Source: Jimgerdemannia flammicorona
Lineage: Eukaryota > Mucoromycota > Endogonomycetes > Endogonales > Endogonaceae
Direction: 5' to 3'
Assembly (NCBI GenBank): GCA_003990745.1
Contig: RBNI01001844.1
Coordinates: 1-20,677 of the forward strand
DNA length: 20,677 nt
The notes below the pieces were generated by a model. The model ran no database searches and was not told the origin of the DNA. It worked only from the letters and a program-made list of their open reading frames with translations. Shown here in pieces: positions 1 to 9,299 of this stretch (position 1 is the stretch's first letter; the number at the start of each line of letters is the position of its first letter). A program made the translations under genes and the position numbers.

Positions 1-239
1 GTTATTTGTTTTGGTTCTCTGTTTCGACGTGTCTTGGGGCTGGGTATATATGCATTTGTTCTGGATTGGTAAGATCCCGTTTGTGTGAATCTTGTGTTCC
101 GTGACTTGGTATTGACTCAGCTTTGTGCACTGTGACTTCTGTTTGACTCAGCTTCGTGATTTTGCAGGTGATTTCCAGATTTGTTCGGAGGTCGCGTGTG
201 ATTTCTGTGGCTTGGAGGTTGTGTGCTTACATGATGATA
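1..239. other. Unassigned GT-rich sequence with a small tandem duplication
   Basis: No open reading frame of note. It still contains several CpG dinucleotides, unlike the sequence that follows from about 240, so it may lie outside the retroposon or be a less decayed part of it. I recognise no gene or RNA here. Confidence 0.4.
101..161 (+). repeat. Two-copy 31-bp tandem repeat
   Basis: Units at 101-131 and 132-161/162 both begin GTGACTT and contain TTGACTCAGCTT. They differ at a few positions, so this is an old duplication. No function is suggested by the sequence. Confidence 0.7.
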
Positions 240-697
240 GAGAGAGAGGGAGATGAGATGATTTGAAGGAGCAGTTGGTGGATTGTATTGATAATGAGTA
301 GCTCATAGTTAGGTAGATATTGACATTATAAATAAGGTTGGCTAGATTCTAATAATATATATTTGAGGATGAGAGGGAGATGATTTTTGGGAGAGAGAGT
401 GACAAGGTGGGAAGAATAGATAGTAGATGTTCTGTCAGGCTGATAGAGGAGGTGGGGCCCTTAAGGGGCTAACTATAGATATCTGATAGAAGAGATATAT
501 GAGAGAAGTAGTGGACAGATTAAGGTAATTAACAATCTGGTAGTTTTTAAGAGAGAGAAGGTGGGAGGGGGGAGAGTATATTCAAGTAGAGTAGGGTGGG
601 GTTGGGTTGGAGCTATCAGTGTAGTATGGAGACCATGTATTTATTATAGATTAGTGTATAAAAGGGCCTAGTGCTTATGGAAAAAAAAAAAAAAAAA
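240..697 (+). mobile_element. 3' end of a non-LTR retroposon with a 17-A tail (element F)
   Basis: The segment is purine-rich and has no CpG, and it ends in an uninterrupted run of 17 A (681-697). The last ~80 nt before the tail align by eye with the last ~80 nt of the element at the right end of the window: GGAGCTATC-AGTGTAGTATGG here against GGGGCTACTGATGTTGTATGG there, then TATTATAGATTAGTG against TATTATAGATAGTTA. The final 35 nt also resemble the 3' end of LINE-1 at about 16401-16434. It is therefore a member of the same retroposon family in + orientation. The 5' boundary is not visible and no target-site duplication could be found, so 240 is only where base composition changes. Confidence 0.6.
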
Positions 698-914
698 TCA
701 ATGTTAGAGCCCTTAAACCTTATCTAAGATTAGGGATATCAACTATTATTTAAAATATCAATTTTTGTTTTCATTGTAATTATTGAACAATTCTGTTATA
801 TCAAAGTATGATAGTATATGCAAGCCCTCTTGTTATGAGATCCTCTGCCAGTAGCACTAGATATGGCATTATATAGTGTAAGGAACTAAAACGTATCTAT
901 CCAATGTTAGAACC
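698..914. other. AT-rich spacer bounded by a 13-bp direct repeat
   Basis: CAATGTTAGARCC occurs at 699-711, immediately after the A-tail, and again at 902-914 with one mismatch. The ~190 nt between them are AT-rich with no ORF. This could be a relic insertion with its target duplication, or two chance matches. I see no terminal inverted repeats. Confidence 0.3.
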
Positions 915-1681
915 AGTGCATATTATCACATTTGTGAAATAATGAAAAATTTAATAATGTTTTAAATGTTTACATATTTATGTCTATAGTTTTATACACT
1001 TGGAACGAGACATTCCAACTAAATATAATACTACGTCACGTCCTTTTTATATATCTACGTCTCCGAGCCGTCCTATAGCCTGCGACACCCACCCTCTGTC
1101 ACCTTCATCGCCATCGCCATTTCCGCCATTACCATTCCTATCTTAACCATCATTCTCGAAATTGGAATCTGCAGCGCCATGGGCTTTAGCATAGCAAATA
1201 AATATGGGCGATATAGACTATAACGGAGAGGGTGGCCGGGGCGGCGATCTCATTCTCCTCTGTCTCGCCTTCATCTTCCTCCCCGCTTCCGTCGCCAAAT
1301 TCTCTTTGCGGGAGGGGTGACCTTAACTTCGACCATGACGCGTGGTCTATTGGGATTGGCCTAATATCCGCGGACTTGAGCGGCGCCAGCAGGAAGTGCT
1401 GTGGTCGATGAGATTGAAAGACGTCGAAGCGTTATTCGTGAATAAGGCTGGTTAACGAATATCGGGACGAGTAATGCACCCATCGACCAACACGACTTTT
1501 GACAATTGCCAATATTTATAATGTTTCCCTTGTTGGTTTGCGCAACAACTCTCGTAACTTTACCCAACGAAACCCAACTAATCAACATACAAAAATTCCA
1601 CGGTTTGTAGATCCTTTTTCTGTATCTTGGCGGTCGCCACCAAAGGATGGAATAATAAAGTTGTTGAACGTGATTGGATGA
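915..1681. other. Non-coding stretch with two doubtful short hydrophobic ORFs
   Basis: Two short + strand stretches read as membrane helices. One covers about 1101-1187 with no ATG upstream (Ile/Ala-rich, with a P-I-L-T-I-I-L-E-I-G core). The other is an ATG ORF at 1204-1320 (38 codons) with D-L-I-L-L-C-L-A-F-I-F-L-P-A near its middle. Each faintly recalls one helix of the Pmp3/UPF0057 small membrane proteins, which have the pattern PPLAVFLE-G. They are in different frames, lack the rest of that family, and no intron joins them convincingly. At best this is a broken gene. The remainder to 1681 shows nothing I can name. Confidence 0.2.
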
Positions 1682-2087
1682 ATGGATGAAACTAAGTGGG
1701 AGAGTAAGGAAGCGTAAAATGAAAACAAATAATTATTGTTAATTACCCTGAACATTTATCTCGCTTTGAGATAAATACATAAATGCACCCTTTGCATATC
1801 ATACTATACGTTAGATAATAAATTGATTTCATCGTAGCTTCGGCAGGCGCTTTAGTTTAACTACGGTAGCTTGCTTGAGAGGGATGGAGCTAGTCGCAGG
1901 TGACTTGAGAAAACGACAAGGGTTGCAGCGAATGAAGGTGGAGTAAGGTGTCTCTCACGGTTTTGGAATGGCACGTGTGAAGTGCAGAAAAGGGCTATGC
2001 CGAATGAAGGTAGCACAATTCGTCAAGCCACCTAATTAATGAATCACGAGCAGAAACACCAGTGTTTACACCTCTACCTCTGTCACC
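1682..2087 (+). promoter_or_regulatory. Probable upstream region of the SAM-LRR gene
   Basis: This ~400 nt precedes the ATG at 2088. A CACGTG E-box palindrome lies at 1972-1977, about 110 nt before the start. GAATGAAGGT occurs twice (about 1930 and 2001). The start sits in a good context (CACC-ATG) after a pyrimidine-rich leader. No clear TATA box at a sensible distance was seen. The promoter role is inferred from position only. Confidence 0.35.
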
Positions 2088-5000
2088 ATGTCCATCTCCC
2101 AACTTCCAACCCCCTCGCTCGACGAAATCGAGACCTGGGATGAACATAGAGTCTTTGACCACTTTCGACACCCTGCTCTCGGATTGAAACCCGACCATGT
2201 AACAATCCTACGCGATCAAGAAATTGACGGAGGTACTCTCATTCTACTCACCGAAAACGACCTATTGAATCCTCCGTATAACTTACGGGGTGGGCCTATA
2301 AAGAAAATTATGAACGAGATCGCTCGATTGAAGGGTAACAATTATATTATAATTATTCGAAGTAACTCTCGTGTAGAAGAGTCATCGACATTAGGTAGTC
2401 TATTAAATGACCATGCTATCAGTCATTAACATTTTTTCAACTTTTCTGGCCCAAACTGGTACATTTTATTGTATCTTACTTAGGAACAGGGCACAGTCAG
2501 CAAATATCTCCGGAAGGTGCATGATTTTGCTTGGCAGGAACACTATTATCTTACATTCAAATCATCGTCTCTAATCAAATTAATTTTTTACTTTATAATT
2601 ATAATTATATAATTATATGTAACAGCTACCAGCTATAACGCTGCCGACGCTAGGATAAGGAAAATTGAGGTCGATATCGATAAACTGACGCATAAAATCG
2701 AACTGGTGACACAGAAGATCGAATCGACAACAGACGATAAGGAGAGAGATCGACTTGCCAAAGAGCGAACAGAGCTTCATGAAAGGGAGTGCATACTTCT
2801 CAATATTCTGAAGGACCAACTCCGAGGTAGGTGAATTACGCGGTTTTATAGTGCAGTCATTGGAATTTCCCAAAATTCAAGCGTTTTCCGTGATATAAAT
2901 ATACACTTTCTATACTTCGTCTTCCCAGGGCCTTTTTCCGACCTGGCATCAGTCAGTGACAATCAACATGGAGTATTGCAAGATTGTCCTTATATGATTT
3001 ATATGCTTATACTCCATTTTTCCTCATCCTTATAGATCGTACAAGACATAAAGCATGATACCGAAGAGATACGGAACGACACGGTTGACATAAAGATCGA
3101 CACGAGAGACATACTCATCAGCCTCGACGAACTTCACAGCAAGGTTGACAGTCTCCCAAAGCTTATGCTTGATCTTCATGAAGATACAGTGCCGAGACTC
3201 TTCTTCATCTTTCCCGAAGATGGTCATTGGTTTGATCCATCAATTGATGGTCTTTTCACCAAAAAATTCCGTCTACACTTTCTCTGCGAGCACGAAACTA
3301 TAGAAAATGGCATCACAAAGAAACAATTTCATCTGGCATACCATAACGGCTACCCAGTCGTCAGACCACGTGAGGTATAATGTTTTGATATTTGGCATTT
3401 CATGCGCTCCAGCCATCATAATACCTTCTTGGTAACATATCTCTACCTGAACCTATTGTAGTTTGTAGCTAAATATGGGCCATACATGCGTACGGTATGT
3501 TGTCTGTTTGAGTTTGAGCCTCCAAACTCTTTTTGCTCGCAATCTAACACTGCCAGTGCAAAATAGATTCTGCCCTGTCTAATGCTGGCTCTTCGCTTGG
3601 GAGGACGACTATTGGAATGTCTTCCTGCAGTTGGTAATGCCGCAGCAGGGGTCCTACGCGCTGGTAGTGACGTTGTTTCAACGGCATTCAAGGCAACAGA
3701 ATCAACAATTTTTATGGAACGCGAACTTGAGTTCTGCGTGCAGACCGATAAATTTTTTAAGTCGGTTGGAGCCAACCTCGAAAAGCGGGTCAAGAAATAC
3801 ACAGTTAAAACTCCGTCGCCGCATTTGAAAACACCAGAACTGATGGAAAGACCTGATATGCGGGAACTTCAAGGTGCGGCGATACATTAGAATCCTCTGT
3901 TTAAGTGTTCCTGCGCATATCTATATACTTAGATTCATTACGAATTTCGTTATATGTATAGCTTATCTTGAAGGCGTTGATAACGCCAATCGACTTGGGA
4001 ATCTGCAGCGCGTGCTCCGTCATGGCCTAAACGGTAGCATAATCGTACGATGGGTGTGTAAGAATCATGCCTCCGAATGGGAGACGACAAACGCTGTGCA
4101 GAGTCTTCAGGCCGCCATAAAGAACAGTTTCATAGAGGGCAGGGTTGAGTTTAACGGCGAGATATGGGAGCTGACGTTCGTATAATTTATTGTATTCAAT
4201 AACCTTTATGTGCCATTTATAAATATGTAGATCAACTCTCTGCTCTGTTTTATTTAATATCAGGATCTCAAGACTGTCAAGGGGATCTTTGCGAACAATC
4301 CGAAATTCGTTGACGCGTATTCTGGCAGGTGTTCCTCTGCGGAAAATAAGGTAATCAGTTTGGCTTGAATAGTTTTTTTTGGTAGCATATAATGACTGAT
4401 AAGTAATCAAAATATAGCTTTGTCGCTTGTGAAAAGGCTCGTTCAGAAGATGTGGAAGCTCTTATTAAAACTGCATCAACCATTGAAATTCTTGTGTAAG
4501 TTATTTTTTAATATTTTTGTTTGATGAACTTGATATATAAATGCTAACATATATTATATTCAAATGGTAAACTAGACTGAAGCAGATGAAGAATATACAG
4601 TATTATTATTAAATATTTTTGCCATTGGTCAATTTTTGAATACTTGGAATATTCATTCTAATGAATTTAATTATTATCTTTTTAAGGTTTAAAAATATCC
4701 TTCAGAAGTGTCTTCAACTTAGGGAATTTGATCTTTCAGGTATATCAAAAAATTTTAAGATTTTCATTTTTGAGATTTCATGAAGTAGTGTATATTATCA
4801 CGGACCATCGAAGTGAAATGTAAAATCAAATTCTTTCGTTTTTCCTAAGATAACTATATATCAGCATCTATAACATTTTGATGTGTTTCAATAGGCAGTA
4901 ATATAGGCGATAAAGAAGCCAGCACTCTAGCGGAAGCATTGAAAATGAACACGAGTCTGCGATACCTTAATCTAGTTGGTATGTAGGAATGCATCGCATA

Positions 5001-8000
5001 ATTAACTTGCATTCCCCATTTAGTATTATAGCTCACAGTTATGTATATTTCCTCTGTAGGCAATGAAATTGGCGAGAAGGGAGCCAGTGTACTAGCCGAA
5101 GCACTGAAAGTGAACACGAACCTGCAGTGTCTGAATCTACAAAGTATGTATATTATATTTACATTCATTGTTTTGTTTGGTAGAAAACAACGAATTATAT
5201 ATATTTTATGTATTCTTCTGCAGATAATAGTATCGGTGAGAAGGGCGCTACAGCGCTAGCCGAAGCACTGAAAATCAATATTAGCCTTCAAAATTTGACT
5301 CTAGACAGTATGCATGAAAGAAGTTCAATATATTTATATATCAATTTAATATTATAGCTAACAACTATGTATATATTTACATATGTGTTCCTCTATAGAA
5401 AATGATATTGGCGAGAAGGGAGCCGTGTTACTGGTCGAAGCACTGAAAATGAATACGAGTATACAAAATCTAAATCTAGACAGTAAGTAGGAACGATACT
5501 CGTTATAATTTTATAATTATTTACTATTCAATCTAACAACCTTATATGTATTCCACTGTAGAAAATGATATTGGTGAGAAGGGAGCCAGCGCACTGATCG
5601 AAGCACTGCCGATGCACACGAGTCTGCAAAATTTGAATTTTGAGGGTATGTAGGAACGAAGTTAATTATATTTGGGGTTAGTCTCCAGCTGATCACGAGA
5701 TGCATACGTTTTATGTATTTCTCCTTAGGAATTGGTATTAGCAAAATGGGAGCCAGCGCACTAGCCGAGGCTGTGAAAATTAATACGAGCCTGAAAATCT
5801 TGAATCTGGCTGGTATAGAAGAATGAAGTGCATTACGTTTTTGCGTTCATCTACTTAGCGATTTAACGGACGTTTACTGGTATGCGTTTCACGTGCTCTA
5901 CGATAGGCATTGGTATTGGTGAGAATGGAGCCGGCGAACTAGCCGAAGCACTGTTAATAAACACGAGCTTACAAGACCTGAATCTATCCGGTGTGTAAGA
6001 CGGTAGCGCATGACATATTTCCATTCATATGTTTGTTAATCATTCCTCATATTTTATGTTGTCCTCCGTAGATAATGGTATTAGCGTGAAAGGAGCCATC
6101 GCACTAGCTGTAGCACTGGAAATCAACACGACATTGCAAAACCTGTATTTACAAAGTACGTAGGTTACACTTCACCTTGCATTGATTTTTTCACTGTTTT
6201 AGCTAACAGCCACTTGTTTATTTTATGTGTGCGTCTACAGAAAACTCTATTGGCGAGAGGGGAGCCGGTGCACTAGCCGAAGCATTGAAAATCAACGAAG
6301 ACCTGCAACACCTGAATCTAGAGGGTATATAGGATGATGAGTGTGATGTTTTGTTTATGTTTAATATTCAACCTAACAGCCGTGCACATACATTTCATGT
6401 GCTTCTTTGTAGAAAATGGTATTAGCGATAAAGGAGTTATCACACTAGCTGAAATATTGAAAAAGAACAGGAGTTTAAAAATTCTGAAATTACAAAGTAT
6501 GTAGGAACGAGGCGTATTATTTTATTTGTTTTCATCCGTTTACGGTTATAGCTGACAACCACGCGCTTACGATTAATGTATACCTCTGTAGAAAATCATA
6601 TTAGCAACAAGGGAGCCAGCGCACTAACAGAAGCACTGAAAATGAACACAAGCTTGCAAAACCTGAATTTTGAAGGTATGTAGGAATTAATCGCGTTATA
6701 TTTTGCGTTCGTCTGTTTGGTAATCATGTGAAAACTATGTCTACGCATTTTATGTGTTCCTCTGTAGGCATCGGTATTGGTGAGAAGGGTGCCAACGCTC
6801 TAGCCGAAGCACTGAAAATGAACACAACCCTGCAACATCTCAATCTAGATGGTATTTAGAAAAGGACGCATATTATATTTAAATGTTATTTAATTATTTT
6901 GGCTGACTACCGTGGCTATACATTTCGTTTATTTATATGCAGGAAATGGCATTGGTGATATCGGCGCAATCGCATTAGGCGAGGCACTTAAAATTTGCAT
7001 GAGCATGAAAATTATGAAACTAGAGAGTATGTAGAAATGCAACATTTTATACGTTTTCAATCATTTGTTTACTGTTCTATTGACTACCACGCATACATGG
7101 TTTGCGTATTCCTCTATAGACAATAGTATTGGCGACAAGGGAGCCTACATACTAGCCGAAATATTGAAAATGAATCCAAGCCTAAAAGATCTGGATCTAC
7201 AATGTATGTGGAAAAGATGCGGATTATATTTGTGCACTTATCGGTTTCATGTAGTTGACAACTCCTGCATATAATTTGTTTTGTAGGGAATGATATTGGC
7301 GAGAAAGGAGCCAACGCAATAGCTGAAGCACTAAAAATAAACACGAACCTTCGAAACCTGGAGCTAAATCGTATGTGGAATGAAGGGCTTTACATTCTGG
7401 AATTCCCATTTTTAGAAAACCGGGCGAATACATTAATGCGTTCTTCATAGACAATCATATTGGTGAGAGGGGAGCTAGCGCCCTAGCCGAAGCACTGAAA
7501 ACAAACGCGAGCCTGCAATGCCTGTACCTAAGTAGTATGTTGAAATGAAATGCATCACACTTTCCCTTGCATTTGTATAGTATTCTGTTTTCCGATCATT
7601 TACGAAATTTTATATATTCCCCTGTAGACAATGGTATTAGTGAGAAGGGAGCCAGAGCATTAGCTGAAGCACTGAAAATGAACGCGAACCTGCAAGACCT
7701 GAATTTGCGTTGTACATAGGAGTCAAGTTCATTATATTTTTGCACTCACCGGGTTAGCGTTCTCAACTAACAGTAATGCGTATTTATTTAATATTGTCCT
7801 CGGTAGACAATGGTATCGGCGAGAATGGAGCCAGTACACTAGCTGAAGCACTAAAGATGAACACAAGCCTGCAAAACTTGAATCTAGCGGGTATGAAGGA
7901 ATGAAGTATATTACATATTCATCTATTTGGTATTCAAATAGAAAACTACAGTGCACATTTTGTGTACCCATGTAGGTGATCTTCACGGAAGAAATCATTA

Positions 8001-8639
8001 TGAGCAGAGTTCATCCAAAGGGAATACCATTTCCGAGAAGGGAGCCAGGGCACTAGCCGAAGCACTGAAAATGAATACCAGCTTGCAAACACTAAATCTA
8101 TCAAGTACGCAGGAGACAAGTTATTACATATTTTGCGCTCCCCAGTGAACTTATATAATTGATAATCACTCGTATATATTTGATTGATTCCTATGCAGCC
8201 AATGCTATTGGGGGGAATGGAGCTAGCGCACTAGCCGAAGCATTGAAAATAAATACAAGCTTGCAGGACCTGGATCTCGGACGTATGTGAAAATGAAGAA
8301 ATTTTTCTTTTTAGTGCTTCTACTGAAAACAAGTGTTCACCTTTATGTATTTCTTTGTAGTGAATGGCATTCGCGATATCGGAGCCATCGCTCTAGCGGG
8401 AGCACTGAAAATAAACACCACTCTGCGAATTGTCCATCTACAAAGTATGTAGCATTGAAACATGCAACATTTTTAATTTATTTTAATATTCTAGTTGGTA
8501 TTCAAATATATATCTTAAACGCAATTCTGCAGATAACGGTATTGAAAAGAAAGGAGCGAGCGCCCTAGCCGAAGCGCGAAATGCGAACACGAGGCTCACA
8601 ATCTTGATCGACGATGAATGTACAAACGGATCTCTTTAG
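2088..8639 (+). CDS. SAM / coiled-coil / RNI-like LRR protein, 32 exons (about 1166 aa)
   Basis: Exons 1-10 by splice sites and phase: 2088-2334, 2626-2826, 2929-2972, 3036-3374, 3462-3494, 3567-3873, 3962-4179, 4264-4328, 4418-4495, 4687-4739. The LRR exons and terminal exon (8533-8639, stop TAG 8637) follow. All phases agree and the total is 1167 codons. Residues ~14-80 are a SAM domain (W at 17, core IDGGTLILLTENDL), a likely oligomerisation module. Residues ~90-150 are a charged coiled coil and ~165-205 a second helical stretch. Residues ~208-290 contain PRLFFIFPEDGHW and KYGPY. Residues ~391-463 contain GNLQRVL and VRWVC..H. Residues 529 on are 22 LRRs. I recall this middle region with SAM or LRR in Mortierella-like fungi, but no search was run. 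No Walker A motif, signal peptide or clear membrane span is visible, so it is probably intracellular. Function unknown; recognition or scaffolding is inference. The exon 8-10 junctions are the least certain. Confidence 0.8.
4895..8616 (+). repeat. Tandem array of 22 LRR-encoding exon-intron units
   Basis: Internal LRR exons: 4895-4978, 5060-5143, 5224-5307, 5399-5482, 5562-5645, 5729-5812, 5907-5990, 6072-6155, 6241-6324, 6413-6496, 6592-6675, 6768-6851, 6943-7026, 7120-7203, 7287-7370, 7451-7534, 7628-7711, 7807-7890, 7976-8104, 8199-8282, 8361-8444; unit 22 begins at 8533. Every exon but 7976-8104 is exactly 84 nt, all phase 1-1, each giving one 28-residue repeat. The consensus is N-x-I-G-E-K-G-A-S-A-L-A-E-A-L-K-M-N-T-S, then L-Q-x-L-N-L: the ribonuclease-inhibitor LRR class (solenoid with an outer helix). 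Introns are 78-95 nt and related in sequence: donors resemble GTATGTAGGAA and acceptor ends resemble TTATGTGTTCCTCTGTAG. The duplicated unit was therefore exon plus intron (about 165-180 bp). No repeat carries a frameshift or stop. Confidence 0.9.
7976..8020 (+). other. 45-nt in-frame extension of LRR exon 19 (alternative acceptor)
   Basis: The usual-looking acceptor at 7973-7975 (TAG) gives a normal 85-nt intron but adds 45 nt (15 residues, starting GDLHGRNHYE) before the repeat. The acceptor at 8018-8020 (AAG) would restore a perfect 84-nt exon with a 130-nt intron. Both keep the frame. I prefer the first because every other LRR intron is 78-95 nt with a YAG acceptor; the second gives a 1151-residue protein. 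Confidence 0.6.
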
Positions 8640-8700
8640 TTTCAAACTGAAAGCCACCCGTATACATATATATTTCTTATTGCCAATAATAGCGTATTAT
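8617..8700 (+). other. Remnant of a 23rd LRR intron read through as the C-terminus
   Basis: The last 84-nt unit should end at 8616. The following bases (AATGTACAAACGG) sit where the other units have GTATGTAGGAA, so the donor GT is gone. The sequence to about 8692 still resembles the LRR introns (CACCCGTATACATATATATTTCTTATTG, then AATAG). Translation runs seven codons into it and stops at 8637. The array seems to have ended by loss of a splice donor. Confidence 0.5.
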
Positions 8701-9299
8701 TGCTCCGAAATCAGTCTACCATGGGGTTTGTCGAATGCTATCGTCCTTAAAGTCGTCTACTCCATCCGCCTATCATTGCGTCCTCATATTGATGCACCTA
8801 AGAACCTGACCTTTTCACGATTCTCTGACCTCGTGCTATTCAATCTTGAAGGGGGAGATCGTGTTCAACTTTAAATGGCCTTGTCGCGGGTATTTTGAAT
8901 CACCATATATGAGGGAAGGTCAATATTTCTTATAATAACCTCTTTAATACAAGGATACAGTAATGTATAATTTTTAATTTCTTTAATTATATAATATTGT
9001 GCCGTGCGATTTGAATCTCTGGTTGCTGAAAATGCACGGCAGAATGTGGCACTTGATATCTATATACTATGCCTCTTTATATTTCTAGACAATATCTCTG
9101 GCTCAATGTTCGTGGTGCCGTTCGTTTTGTTCGTATTTGCATTGAAGTTCGCGCATTGAAGTTGGCGCGTCGTTGGTTACGTGATCTGTTGAAATTCCTA
9201 TTATTGTGACATCTCAAGAATGTGGCTTAGACATGTGATTCTTAGGATTTCTACGTCAATTGATGCATAAATATTTGAGCAATCAATAAAACAATGCTC
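8640..9299 (+). other. 3' flank of the LRR gene with a possible stem-loop
   Basis: No convincing coding sequence. TGCCGTGC at 9000-9007 and GCACGGCA at 9034-9041 are perfect inverted repeats (8-bp stem, 26-nt loop). GCATTGAAGTT is duplicated at 9139-9149 and 9153-9163. An AATAAA lies at 9285-9290 but is about 650 nt past the stop, so its link to this gene is uncertain. CpG is still present up to about 9255 and then disappears, which I take as the border of the transposon block. Confidence 0.45.

Noticed and set aside
3443..4410. Minus-strand ORFs of 119 and 127 codons opposite exons 5-8
   Set aside because: The opposite strand carries a consistent spliced frame with conserved motifs, so these are shadows.
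2088..4739. Possible NLR with a NACHT or NB-ARC domain
   Set aside because: No Walker A (GxxxxGK[ST]) or Walker B motif can be read in any exon of the model.
4854..7998. Several 65-104 codon frames on both strands that contain LRR exons or their complements
   Set aside because: They run through introns. The spliced model with uniform 84-nt phase-1 exons explains the sequence far better.
8614..8874. Separate 86-codon + strand ORF after the LRR gene
   Set aside because: It begins inside the terminal exon in another frame and covers remnant intron sequence; no recognisable protein.
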